A model generated the notes under the pieces. It saw only the letters and a program-made list of their open reading frames with translations. It was not told the origin of the DNA and ran no database searches. Both the position numbers and the translations under genes were made by a program. From a virus, in the IMG/VR virus record IMGVR_UViG_3300044948_000997, positions 62,001 through 126,000 of that record: DNA of 64,000 bases. One strand, written 5' to 3'. Every line of letters starts with the position of its first letter. Within the stretch, counting starts at the first letter, position 1. Below are positions 42,574 to 50,675 of this stretch, one piece after another.

Positions 42574-44304
42574 ATCTTTACTAAAAGATTCTGAATATTC
42601 ACCGTCTCCCATTACTTGGTCAATCACTCCTTTCTTTTTCTGTAATATATTATAGATAATTTTCTCAACCGTATTCTCAAAAACGGGATAATATACTAAC
42701 ACACTATTTTTTTGTCCATATCTATATGCTCGGTCTTCACCTTGAGCGTGGTCGGCGGGTACAAAAGATAAGTCATTCATAATAACAACTTCCGCAGCAG
42801 TTAAGGTAATCCCAACACCCGCAGCTTTAATATTACCAATAAAGACTTTTATTTTATCGTCTGTTTGAAATCTGTCAACGTTTTCTTGTCGTTTATCTTT
42901 ATTCATACGACCATCAAGAGTTACTGATATTTTTTTATACTTGTCATGTAACATATCTAATGACATTGTAAAATTGGTAAACACAATTACCTTTTTACCT
43001 TGTTCAACAAATTTGTCAATCAATTCACAAGTGTATGGTATTTTTTCATAAGCGATAAGTTGTCTAATTTTCATTAAACGATTTAACGTAACTGTAATTG
43101 TTTCGTCATTTTTCTTATCGGTACTAATACGTGTAAACTCTTCCAATTCCTCATCATACATTTTACTACTCAATTCAACAAAAACAGGTGTAACAATTTT
43201 TTCAGGTAAATCAAGAATATCATTCTTCATTCTTCTTAATACAACGTGTTTTGTTCTTTCACGAAGTTCATCTAAATTACTTGCACCACTTGTGTTCCAC
43301 ACTTTACGATTACCAACTCTAAATTGATATCCTTTACAATAACGACGAACATAAGATTGCCAATTTAAAGTTAATGGAGAATCAACAATCTTCAATAAGT
43401 TAAAATAATTAATTGGTCTTGAGGTCATTGGTGTTCCTGTTAATAACCAAACTTTGGGTATGGTTTCAAGAACATCGTTTAATAATCGAGTTCTGTTTGC
43501 GGTTGCATTTGAAATGTAGTGAGCCTCATCTACGATTGCCAAGTCAAAATTGGCATTAACCAAAAGTTTATAATCGTCGCTATCCTCACTCTTGTCTGTG
43601 GTGTGGTAGTTCTTAATAATATCATAATTAATAATGTAGAAATCAAAAGTAGAACCCCATTTACGTCCTTCGACAATTAAAACTTTTCTATCTGAATAGT
43701 TTTTTATTTCCCTCTCCCAATTTATTTTTAAAGATGCGGGACAAACAATAAGTATCTTCCTTGCTTTACTTTCCATCGATGCAATAACTGCGGATGTTGT
43801 TTTACCTAAACCCATGTCATCAGCTAAAATAAATTTATCGTTTGCCAATAGTTTCTCAATGGCGATTTTTTGATGTTCCATTGGTGGTCTAACGTCGTAC
43901 TTACTATAATCTATAATTCGATTAAGTTTTTTCTCTTCTTGCATTACCGCAGCTTTTGGTAACCACATTGCACTATTTTGTTCAGTTTCTAAAATTTTAC
44001 CCCATATATGGAACGCCTTGTCAGATTCACACAATAGTTTCTCACACCAAATTTGTTCAGGTGCTGTCGGTAATAATCTTTCTTCTTGAATTTTCTCACC
44101 AAAAGTTGAAACAATTTTAATATATTTTCTTGCAACCTTTGGAGTTATCTGATGATATTTTTGTACATACTCAGATTGAGGTCTTGTTAACTTAAAATTC
44201 TTAACTTCCACAAATTTTCTTTTCCAATCTAATAGTTGATTGTTAGAACCTTCATAGGTTAATAATATATTTCTCGCCTCAATTTCGGGAATCTTAGTTT
44301 CCAT
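42553..44304 (-). CDS. SNF2-family DEAH helicase/translocase
   Basis: 583 residues from ATG 44304; an earlier Met would run into the divergent promoter. Helicase superfamily 2 motifs are complete: I DMGLGKTT (163-170), II DEAH (259-262), III LTGTPMTSRP, V-VI with GVGITLTAAEVV and GEDRAYRYGQ. The N-terminal 135 residues are helical and may bind DNA. Such proteins remodel protein-DNA complexes or forks; T4 uses UvsW, a different subfamily, for fork work. A TATATTTT/TATTTATG cluster lies upstream but fits neither promoter class well. Confidence 0.9.
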   Translation of the reverse strand: METKIPEIEARNILLTYEGSNNQLLDWKRKFVEVKNFKLTRPQSEYVQKYHQITPKVARKYIKIVSTFGEKIQEERLLPTAPEQIWCEKLLCESDKAFHIWGKILETEQNSAMWLPKAAVMQEEKKLNRIIDYSKYDVRPPMEHQKIAIEKLLANDKFILADDMGLGKTTSAVIASMESKARKILIVCPASLKINWEREIKNYSDRKVLIVEGRKWGSTFDFYIINYDIIKNYHTTDKSEDSDDYKLLVNANFDLAIVDEAHYISNATANRTRLLNDVLETIPKVWLLTGTPMTSRPINYFNLLKIVDSPLTLNWQSYVRRYCKGYQFRVGNRKVWNTSGASNLDELRERTKHVVLRRMKNDILDLPEKIVTPVFVELSSKMYDEELEEFTRISTDKKNDETITVTLNRLMKIRQLIAYEKIPYTCELIDKFVEQGKKVIVFTNFTMSLDMLHDKYKKISVTLDGRMNKDKRQENVDRFQTDDKIKVFIGNIKAAGVGITLTAAEVVIMNDLSFVPADHAQGEDRAYRYGQKNSVLVYYPVFENTVEKIIYNILQKKKGVIDQVMGDGEYSESFSKDLLKSLF

Positions 44305-44339
44305 ATTAAAATATACATAAATAGAATGTAACATTAAAC

Positions 44340-44347
44340 TATTTATT
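44340..44347 (+). promoter_or_regulatory. Late-type promoter motif TATTTATT (neck/tail completion)
   Basis: 5 nt before the ATG at 44353; variant last base. Confidence 0.58.
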
Positions 44348-44352
44348 AGAAT

Positions 44353-44865
44353 ATGAACAATAAACTACCTATCACCAGAATGTCTAAATTCCTATCTCAG
44401 GATGACTTCGATTTGAATATTCAAATGGGTGAGGAGTATCTTCATGGGGATTTAAACATGAAATTGGTGTTGTATCGAGTGGACAGACAAAAGACTGAAA
44501 ATGACGATGTATATGCTGAAGTGGGTACCGATGAGATAAAATATTTCCCACCAATAGAATTTAATGGTTTAGTTAAAATAGAGGAACCAAAAAATAATGC
44601 TTATAAAACAGGTTTACTTAGATATTTGGAACCAGGAAATATGACATTATCTGTTTACATTAAACATTTAGAAGAATTAAAGATTGATATTAGATACGGT
44701 GATTATATTGGATATCCTGAATCCGAAACAAGAACAAGGTTTTATACCGTTACAAATGACGGAAAAGTAACGTCGGATAATAAACATAATATGTTTGGAT
44801 ATAAACCATATTATCGAACAATAACGTGTACACCAGTACAAGATTCATCATTTAGAGGAGTATAA
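44353..44865 (+). CDS. 14: Neck protein (gp14-like)
   Basis: 170 residues. KLVLYRVDRQKTENDDVYAE, then a beta-rich part with IDIRYGDYIGYPES, which aligns in layout with the GDLIYFP segment of T4 gp14. It precedes the gp15-like gene by one base, as 14 precedes 15 in T4. It should help close the filled head and accept the tail. Shorter than T4 gp14 (256). Confidence 0.65.
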   Translation: MNNKLPITRMSKFLSQDDFDLNIQMGEEYLHGDLNMKLVLYRVDRQKTENDDVYAEVGTDEIKYFPPIEFNGLVKIEEPKNNAYKTGLLRYLEPGNMTLSVYIKHLEELKIDIRYGDYIGYPESETRTRFYTVTNDGKVTSDNKHNMFGYKPYYRTITCTPVQDSSFRGV

Positions 44866-44866
44866 C

Positions 44867-46099
44867 ATGGGAATACCGAAAAGAAAACTTAATGTAAACC
44901 TATATCCTGAAAAAATATTAGGGGAAAGAAGACAAGAATTGTTAGAAAAAATAACTAAATCTGACACATATCTTCCTGAAACTATATTACATGATGATAT
45001 GGATATGGGATTTTTGGAATATGTAAATAAGAATTTTAAAGTAGTATCAAATAATATTCAAATACCAATTATTAATAAAATATTAACCATTCAAAGATGG
45101 GGTGAATTTACACAAAATTGGAGTTTTAGTAATGAGGATGGAAATATGGAACTTCCGTTTGTTGCAATTATAAGAAAGCCAGACGTTCAATATGGTACCA
45201 ATCCATCAGTACAAAGAACAATACCTGATAGATATCAATTTCATTATGCTACCGTACCTACTTGGAATGGAACAACTATGGGTGCCGATATCTATAAAAT
45301 CCCACAACCAATTCCGGTTGATATTTCATATGAGGTTACTATTATTTGTAATCGTTTTAGGGATTTGAATAAGTTTAATAAAAAAGTATTACAAGGGTTT
45401 CCATCAAGACAAGATTACACAAGAGTAAAAGGTCATTACATTCCGATTGTTTTAGATGGTATTGATGATACAAGTCCGATGGAAGCATTAGATGGGCGTA
45501 GATTTTATATGCAAAATTATAAATTTACAATGTTGGGGTTCTTAATAGATAGTGAGGAGTTTGAAGTTAGTCCCGCTGTTAGTAGACTATTTATTATGAG
45601 TGAATTTACAAATGAAAACGCAAATATGAGAAAATATCAAAATAAGTCTCTTAGTTTAACTAACGTTAACTTTACGGGAAATGGAACACAAACATTATAT
45701 AGTGTGGGTGAAAGTATCGGTACGTTATTTGGTGTATCAGTTAATGGAGTTTTACAAGAAAAAGGTAATGATTTTTATCACATTACATATACCCATAAAA
45801 TAACATTTGTTACACCTCCACCAGCAAATGCTTTAATATTAATAACTTATTATAAGGGTAGAAACAACGTTATATTAGATACATACGGTAAGGTTATTCA
45901 AGTTGATAAACAAGTCTTCACATATGACGGGTCTTCAATTACGTTTACCTTATCAAATCCAATTAGTAGTGTCATTACATTAGATATTAACGGATTGGTT
46001 GAAGATGAGGGATCAAGTTATACTGTTGGTGAACAATCTGTTACTTTATTAGGAACCCCTGTTGTTGGTTCTGTTATTACCGTTTCTTACTTATATTAA
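44867..46099 (+). CDS. 15: Tail completion/sheath terminator (gp15-like) with C-terminal Ig-like repeats
   Basis: 410 residues. The first 260 residues have the look of gp15 (QRWGEFTQNWSFSNEDGN, PVDISYEVTIICNRFRDL, SPMEALDGRRFYMQNYKFTM). The last 145 contain two tandem beta modules of about 70 residues: NFTGNGTQTLYSV with VSVNGVLQEKGNDFYHITY, and FTYDGSSITFTL with LDINGLVEDEGSSYTV. Such modules are common decorations in phage structural proteins. It stabilises the sheath top in T4. Convergent with the small gene downstream (4-base overlap). Confidence 0.65.
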   Translation: MGIPKRKLNVNLYPEKILGERRQELLEKITKSDTYLPETILHDDMDMGFLEYVNKNFKVVSNNIQIPIINKILTIQRWGEFTQNWSFSNEDGNMELPFVAIIRKPDVQYGTNPSVQRTIPDRYQFHYATVPTWNGTTMGADIYKIPQPIPVDISYEVTIICNRFRDLNKFNKKVLQGFPSRQDYTRVKGHYIPIVLDGIDDTSPMEALDGRRFYMQNYKFTMLGFLIDSEEFEVSPAVSRLFIMSEFTNENANMRKYQNKSLSLTNVNFTGNGTQTLYSVGESIGTLFGVSVNGVLQEKGNDFYHITYTHKITFVTPPPANALILITYYKGRNNVILDTYGKVIQVDKQVFTYDGSSITFTLSNPISSVITLDINGLVEDEGSSYTVGEQSVTLLGTPVVGSVITVSYLY

Positions 46100-46251
46100 G
46101 ACTCCCCATATATGTCTTTTTTAGGTTTACATAGGTCTTCTATGAACTTTTCCAACAATTTATAAATTTTTAATCCATTTTTTTCACAATGGGTTTTAAG
46201 TAGTTGGTGATGTTTTTCACTGATTTTGACGTTTTTTGTTTTGTTTTCCAT
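46096..46251 (-). CDS. 51-residue ribbon-helix-helix-like protein
   Basis: Starts at ATG 46249-46251; the longer upstream frame runs into the sheath gene and is rejected. The sequence (NVKISEKHHQLLKTHCEKNG, then IYKLLEKFIED) is typical of a small ribbon-helix-helix protein: a short beta strand followed by two helices. It ends CKPKKDIYGES. It lies antisense between two late operons and could be a DNA-binding repressor (inference). Confidence 0.65.
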   Translation of the reverse strand: MENKTKNVKISEKHHQLLKTHCEKNGLKIYKLLEKFIEDLCKPKKDIYGES

Positions 46252-46322
46252 AATTAAAGATATAAAAAGATAAATAACTATCCTTTTATTAAAAGTATCG
46301 AAATCTTTGATAAAAACAAAGA

Positions 46323-46330
46323 TATTTATT
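46323..46330 (+). promoter_or_regulatory. Late-type promoter motif TATTTATT (tail sheath)
   Basis: 37 nt before the ATG at 46368, with an A-rich leader, the same distance as for the tail tube gene. Confidence 0.62.
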
Positions 46331-46367
46331 AGATAACTAATAAAAACATTTAACCAAAAACAAATCG

Positions 46368-48854
46368 ATGGCAAATTCAAACAGAGTATTCGTTTCTCCA
46401 GGTGTATATACATCTGAGAAGGATCTAACATTCGTAGCGCAAAGCGTCGGAGTAACAACATTGGGTTTAGTGGGTGAAACCTTAAAGGGTCCCGCATTTG
46501 AACCTATTTTAATTGGAAACTTCGATGAATATAAAACATACTTCGGACCAACTTCACCTGAAAAATATGGTGACGGTAACCCAAAATACGAATTAGGGTA
46601 TGTTGCAAAATCATATTTACAAGAATCCAACCAATTATTCGTAACAAGAGTATTGGGATTAACAGGATATAAAGCAGGAAAAACATTCGGAATTAAAACT
46701 TTAGGTATTACGGGTAACACTTATGGAAACATTGTGGTTGCTGCGTTAAGATCAAGAGGACGTTATTCAGGTGAAACTTTAATATATGAAGTTACAGGTA
46801 ACACCTCATTTGAAATTGCTTCAGGTACAACTTTAGAATCAAATCCATTAGCCGAATTTACAATTAATGTAACGGGTGTAACTGGAGGTGCAAAATCATT
46901 CACTTGTAGTTTAGATACAACATCTCCAAAATTTATAACTAAAGTATTAGGAACTGCACCGTTTGATAAGGCTTATGGTGATGTACCACTTTACGTACAT
47001 GAAGTTTATCCAAATTTAAATTTAAACCTTTACCGCAAGGGTTCAATTAGTGGACTAAGTTTAACTGAGGTATATAACGCTGAAGGTAATAATTTTGCTG
47101 ACGGGTATAGTGCAGATGATTTATCTAAATTAGCTGCTATTTCACCAACTGTAGTTTCAGAAGTAAGAGGTGGTAAAGTTGACGAATTATTTGATGTCAT
47201 TACAATTTCAGACGGGGATACCGCAAATATTGAGGTTAAAATAACGATACAAAATATTAATTTAGATACTGGAGAATTTGATTTATTAGTTCGTGATTTT
47301 AATGACTCTGATGAAAATATGGTTGCGTTAGAGAAGTTTACAAGATGTAGTATGAATCCAGATGTTGCAGGTTATATCGCAAGAAAAATTGGAACATCTG
47401 ATGGTGAATATTCATTAAATTCAAAATATATCATGTTATCAATGAGTGATAATGCGCCTGTCGATGCATTTCCAGCAGGATTTAAAGGATTTGCAGGAGC
47501 AACAATCTCAGGGGCTACGTTAGGTAGTGTTTTATATAAAACTGAATTTTTTGATGCTGGAGATACAATATATACAGGAGCCACTCTTTCAGGTTATACA
47601 GGATTAACAAGTAGTGGTGACAAATATAGAAAAACGTCATTAGGTTTATCTTCTGATGGTTATTATAATTTTGATAGTGATTTATTTAAATATAAAGGTA
47701 CGGGTTCTACTATGAATTATACCAATGGATTCCATTTGTCAACAAACGCATCTTCAATCACAGGAACAACATATCAATGTACTCCATATGATTTAGAGGG
47801 TCAAAGTGGTGGAGATGGAAATAAATTAACATCTATTAACTATCGTAAATTCACATTTGCTGCTTGTGGTGGTCATGATGGTTGGGATATCTATAGACAA
47901 ACAAGAACAAACACAGACGCATATGTCTTTGGAAAAAATACATATACATCAGGTAATACAACTAATGGAGGGTTATTTGGAACAGCATTTGGTACCGCTA
48001 ACTCAGATTTATACTCTTATTTAAAGGGTATTGAAACATTTGCCAATCCTGAGGCTGTTAATATTAACGTATTTGCAACTCCAGGTATCAATTTCTTTGA
48101 CCACTCATCTTTAGTTACACAAGCTATTGATATGGTTGAAAATGATAGAGCGGATTCAATCTATATTATTGGTTCTCCTAATGAATCGGCTTCAGCAAAT
48201 GTTATTTCAGATTTAGAAGAACAAGGAATTGATTCTAACTATTCTGCAACATATTGGCCTTGGATTCAAGTAAGAGACACAGATAACGCAACTCAACTAT
48301 ATATCCCACCAACAGGTGAGGTTGTTAGAAACATTGCGTTGACAGATAACGTTTCTTATCCTTGGTTCGCGGTGGCAGGTTATTCAAGAGGTTTGGTAAA
48401 TGCAATTAAAGCAACCAAAAAATTAACTCTTGATGAAAGAGATGAATTATACAAGAACAGAATTAACCCAATCGCAACATTCTCTGATACAGGTACTATT
48501 ATTTGGGGTAACAAAACGTTACAAGTTAGAGAATCTGCTTTAGATAGAATTAACGTAAGAAGATTACTATTGAGAGCAAGAAAGTTAATATCAGCTGTAG
48601 CTGTTAGATTGTTGTTTGAACAAAACGACGACCAAGTAAGACAAGAATTCTTAAGATTGGTAAATCCAATTTTGGAAGCAATTAAGAAAGAGAGAGGTCT
48701 TTATGATTTCCGTGTAAGTGTATCAAATTCTCCTGAAGATATTGATGCTAACACATTGAGAGGTAAGATTTACATCAAACCAACTCGTTCTCTTGAATTT
48801 ATTGATTTGGAATTCATTATTACTCCAACAGGAGCTTCATTTGAAAATATCTAA
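46368..48854 (+). CDS. 18: Tail sheath protein (gp18-like)
   Basis: 828 residues; the contractile sheath subunit. The N-terminus SNRVFVSPGVYTSEKDLTF matches the gp18 start, and the C-terminus has the family core: INVRRLLLRARKLISAVAVR, VNPILEAIKKERGLYDF, then LEFIDLEFIITPTGASFEN. The middle carries extra surface domains (residues about 150-560) with Thr/Gly/Ser-rich loops, explaining the length over T4 (659). The gene has a late promoter with a 37-nt A-rich leader and ends at a strong terminator. Confidence 0.95.
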   Translation: MANSNRVFVSPGVYTSEKDLTFVAQSVGVTTLGLVGETLKGPAFEPILIGNFDEYKTYFGPTSPEKYGDGNPKYELGYVAKSYLQESNQLFVTRVLGLTGYKAGKTFGIKTLGITGNTYGNIVVAALRSRGRYSGETLIYEVTGNTSFEIASGTTLESNPLAEFTINVTGVTGGAKSFTCSLDTTSPKFITKVLGTAPFDKAYGDVPLYVHEVYPNLNLNLYRKGSISGLSLTEVYNAEGNNFADGYSADDLSKLAAISPTVVSEVRGGKVDELFDVITISDGDTANIEVKITIQNINLDTGEFDLLVRDFNDSDENMVALEKFTRCSMNPDVAGYIARKIGTSDGEYSLNSKYIMLSMSDNAPVDAFPAGFKGFAGATISGATLGSVLYKTEFFDAGDTIYTGATLSGYTGLTSSGDKYRKTSLGLSSDGYYNFDSDLFKYKGTGSTMNYTNGFHLSTNASSITGTTYQCTPYDLEGQSGGDGNKLTSINYRKFTFAACGGHDGWDIYRQTRTNTDAYVFGKNTYTSGNTTNGGLFGTAFGTANSDLYSYLKGIETFANPEAVNINVFATPGINFFDHSSLVTQAIDMVENDRADSIYIIGSPNESASANVISDLEEQGIDSNYSATYWPWIQVRDTDNATQLYIPPTGEVVRNIALTDNVSYPWFAVAGYSRGLVNAIKATKKLTLDERDELYKNRINPIATFSDTGTIIWGNKTLQVRESALDRINVRRLLLRARKLISAVAVRLLFEQNDDQVRQEFLRLVNPILEAIKKERGLYDFRVSVSNSPEDIDANTLRGKIYIKPTRSLEFIDLEFIITPTGASFENI

Positions 48855-48877
48855 TCTAAAAGGAGATATAAATAAGA

Positions 48878-48903
48878 AGGGGGTCGAAAGACCTCCTTTT
48901 TTG
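48878..48903 (+). terminator. Rho-independent terminator after tail sheath
   Basis: An 8-bp stem (AGGGGGTC/GACCTCCT, one G-T pair) closes on a GAAA tetraloop and runs into six T. Confidence 0.88.
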
Positions 48904-48912
48904 TTTGTGGAA

Positions 48913-48928
48913 TGCTCCACGTGGAACG
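48913..48928. promoter_or_regulatory. parS-like palindrome
   Basis: TGCTCCACGTGGAACG differs at two positions (third and last) from the symmetric parS form TGTTCCACGTGGAACA. The CCACGTGG core is perfect. It lies 10 bp after the sheath terminator in non-coding DNA. Confidence 0.5.
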
Positions 48929-48960
48929 TTTTACGAGAAAAATAAATGTATACTCGGCCC

Positions 48961-49000
48961 AGTATATACTAGTATATACTAGTATATTCTAGAACTAGTT
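48961..49000. repeat. Tandem array of 10-bp palindromes
   Basis: Two perfect copies of AGTATATACT, itself a palindrome, are followed by AGTATATTCT and a degenerate AGAACTAGTT. The 10-bp period puts successive units on the same face of the helix, as in binding-site arrays or iterons. Confidence 0.8.
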
Positions 49001-49007
49001 ATTTAAG

Positions 49008-49015
49008 TATTTATA
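49008..49015 (+). promoter_or_regulatory. Orphan late-type promoter motif TATTTATA
   Basis: 176 nt upstream of the tube ATG and just after the palindrome array. A transcript from here would carry a long leader or be a short RNA. Confidence 0.5.
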
Positions 49016-49145
49016 TTTAATAAAGAGATATAAGAGTTTATACTGGAACTAGATACTGGAGCCTGTAAAAAACTACGAAAAATAATTGACATTATCAAGT
49101 ACTTTAATAAAAATAGTAAAAATAAATTATTTTCCAATATAGATA

Positions 49146-49153
49146 TATTTATA
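49146..49153 (+). promoter_or_regulatory. Late-type promoter motif TATTTATA (tail tube)
   Basis: 37 nt before the ATG at 49191, with an A-rich leader resembling that of the sheath gene. Confidence 0.68.
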
Positions 49154-49190
49154 AGAAGTATAAAATAACAAAAAATTTAACAAATACAAA

Positions 49191-49679
49191 ATGGCAGATT
49201 TACTAATGAAAATGCCGGTTCCATATGAACCGAAAAGAACAAACCGATTTATCTTAAGATTTCCATCTTCATTGGGGATTAATGAATGGTACGTGTTCTC
49301 AACATCTAGACCAAAAGCAAAAATAAAATCAGTAGAGATACCATTCTTGAATACTTCAACATACGTGGCGGGTAGATTTGAGTGGGAGGAAATGTCTGTA
49401 ACGTTTAAAGACCCAATTGGTCCTTCTGCATCACAAGCGTTAATGGAATGGTTCCGTTTACATGCTGAATCAGTTACAGGTCGTATGGGTTATGCTGCTG
49501 GTTATAAAAAAGACATTGAACTTGAGATGTTAGACCCAACAGGTGTTGTGGTTGAAAAATGGATTTTACAAGGTACTTTCTTAACAGGATTGAACTTTGG
49601 AGATTTGGACTACTCAAGAGACGATATTGCAACTATTCAAGCTTCTTTAAGAATGGATAGATGTATTCAAGTTTATTAA
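49191..49679 (+). CDS. 19: Tail tube protein (gp19-like)
   Basis: 162 residues, the same size as T4 gp19 (163). NRFILRFPSSLGINEWYVFS, VEIPFLNTSTYVAGRFEWEE, MSVTFKDPIGPSASQALMEW and LQGTFLTGLNFGDLDYSRDD are typical of the tube family. It stacks as hexamers inside the sheath to form the DNA channel. It is followed by a terminator and the tail chaperone gene. Confidence 0.95.
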   Translation: MADLLMKMPVPYEPKRTNRFILRFPSSLGINEWYVFSTSRPKAKIKSVEIPFLNTSTYVAGRFEWEEMSVTFKDPIGPSASQALMEWFRLHAESVTGRMGYAAGYKKDIELEMLDPTGVVVEKWILQGTFLTGLNFGDLDYSRDDIATIQASLRMDRCIQVY

Positions 49680-49703
49680 TATTACATTTTTTTCATACAT
49701 AAG

Positions 49704-49737
49704 ACCGATAACTCAGAAATGGGATATCGGTTTTTTT
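49704..49737 (+). terminator. Rho-independent terminator after tail tube
   Basis: ACCGATA pairs with TATCGGT around a 14-nt loop and runs into seven T; the T tract overlaps the next late-type motif. Confidence 0.72.
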
Positions 49738-49744
49738 ATTTATA
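49737..49744 (+). promoter_or_regulatory. Late-type promoter motif TATTTATA (tail chaperone)
   Basis: 38 nt before the ATG at 49783. Confidence 0.66.
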
Positions 49745-49764
49745 AACTTTACTTTCTCGTAGTT

Positions 49765-49784
49765 ATAGTATAAACTTATACTAT
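49765..49784 (+). promoter_or_regulatory. Inverted repeat over the tail chaperone start codon
   Basis: ATAGTATAA and TTATACTAT form perfect 9-bp arms around a 2-nt centre, and the right arm includes the AT of the ATG at 49783. It could act as an operator or fold the start codon into a hairpin. Confidence 0.55.
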
Positions 49785-50532
49785 GGAAGAATATAAAATT
49801 GACCCAACAATCGCATATGACGTTGTAGAATTACCTAGTCGAGGAATTTACTACGCCAACAACAAGAAATCACTCAAAATTTCTTATTTAACCGCTGCGG
49901 ATGAAAACATATTGGCAGCACCAAATTTAATACAGACAAATCAAATTGTTACAGAACTTTTAAAAAGAAAAGTTTTAGACAAAGATATGAATGTAGATGA
50001 TTTAATTGAAGAGGATAAACAAGCGATTTTAATATTTTTACGAAACACAGCATTTGGCACGGAATATAAGTTGACATTAACTGACCCAAAAACGGATAAG
50101 ACATTTGACATTGAGGTTGATTTAAGTTCATTGGATTTTAAACCATTTGATTTGGTTCCTGATGCAAATGGGGAATATTCATATTTTATGGAAAAAAGTA
50201 AAATTGATGTTACATTTAAATTTTTAACACAAAAACAAGAATTAGAAATAAAAGAAATTCAAAAGAGTTGGAATGGTAACGGGGTTGCACCAATTATCAC
50301 AAAACAACTTGAATTTATGATTAAATCAATTAAGGGTAACAGAGATATTATGAATATCAGAAACCTAATTGAAAATTTACCAATAAGAGATTCCCAAAGT
50401 TTCAGGAAATTTATCAACGATAAAAAACCTGGAATCAATTTAAACAAAAAAACAACGACCCCTTCAGGAGAAGAAATCCAATTTGAAATTGGGTTTGGGG
50501 TAGAGTTTTTTCGCCCTTTCTACGGATTATAA
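49783..50532 (+). CDS. Tail assembly chaperone/gp26-like baseplate protein (zero-frame product)
   Basis: 249 residues. ELPSRGIYYANNKKSLKISY, then NLIQTNQIVTELLKRKV, resembles the T4 gp26/baseplate-hub assembly family, and the position between tube and tape measure is that of tail assembly chaperones. A T6 run before a CGC codon near the end (50506-50514) would allow a +1 shift into a 49-codon frame. The shifted product would be 292 residues. The zero-frame product ends six codons after the slip site. Confidence 0.75.
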   Translation: MEEYKIDPTIAYDVVELPSRGIYYANNKKSLKISYLTAADENILAAPNLIQTNQIVTELLKRKVLDKDMNVDDLIEEDKQAILIFLRNTAFGTEYKLTLTDPKTDKTFDIEVDLSSLDFKPFDLVPDANGEYSYFMEKSKIDVTFKFLTQKQELEIKEIQKSWNGNGVAPIITKQLEFMIKSIKGNRDIMNIRNLIENLPIRDSQSFRKFINDKKPGINLNKKTTTPSGEEIQFEIGFGVEFFRPFYGL

Positions 50533-50662
50533 GCGAAATCAATTAACGGAGATACTATTTTTAGTGAAAAGAGGGTTTTCATATGGGGATATTATGTCAA
50601 TGCCAGTCTATGTTAGAAAATATTTTATTTCATTCATGATGGAATTAGAAAACTCTAACTAA
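50513..50662 (+). CDS. Frameshift extension of the tail assembly chaperone
   Basis: An open frame in the +1 register relative to 49783-50532, with no suitable start codon of its own. It encodes 49 residues with strong coding character: DYKRNQLTEILFLVKRGFSY, then DIMSMPVYVRKYFISFMMEL. The MPVY-x-R-x-YF pattern is typical of chaperone/baseplate assembly endings in T4-like phages. It stops 2 nt before the late promoter of the tape measure gene. It is read only by frameshifting at GAG TTT TTT CGC, or else reflects a one-base sequencing error in the T run. Confidence 0.72.
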   Translation, partial: ALSTDYKRNQLTEILFLVKRGFSYGDIMSMPVYVRKYFISFMMELENSN

Positions 50663-50664
50663 TC

Positions 50665-50672
50665 TATTTATA
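50665..50672 (+). promoter_or_regulatory. Late-type promoter motif TATTTATA (tape measure)
   Basis: 3 nt before the ATG at 50676 and 2 nt after the stop of the frameshift extension. Confidence 0.7.
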
Positions 50673-50675
50673 TGT

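Larger units (their letters stand above)
48855..49190 (+). other. Large intergenic region between sheath and tube genes
   Basis: 336 bp without a convincing gene. In order it holds a terminator, a 16-bp parS-like palindrome, a tandem array of three 10-bp palindromes with a degenerate fourth unit, an orphan late-type motif, two TACTGGA repeats 13 bp apart, and the late promoter and A-rich leader of the tube gene. This is the longest non-coding stretch in the window. Confidence 0.8.

Noticed and set aside
46252-46497. N-terminal extension of the 51-residue protein
   Set aside because: The extended frame runs through the sheath promoter, leader and 5' coding region; the internal ATG at 46251 gives a compact, plausible protein.
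48912-48992. 26-codon frame beginning at the parS-like palindrome
   Set aside because: It runs through the palindrome array, has no promoter spacing or recognisable protein pattern, and is better explained as non-coding.
48961-49000. CRISPR repeats
   Set aside because: Units are 10 bp, adjacent and palindromic, without spacers; no cas genes are present.
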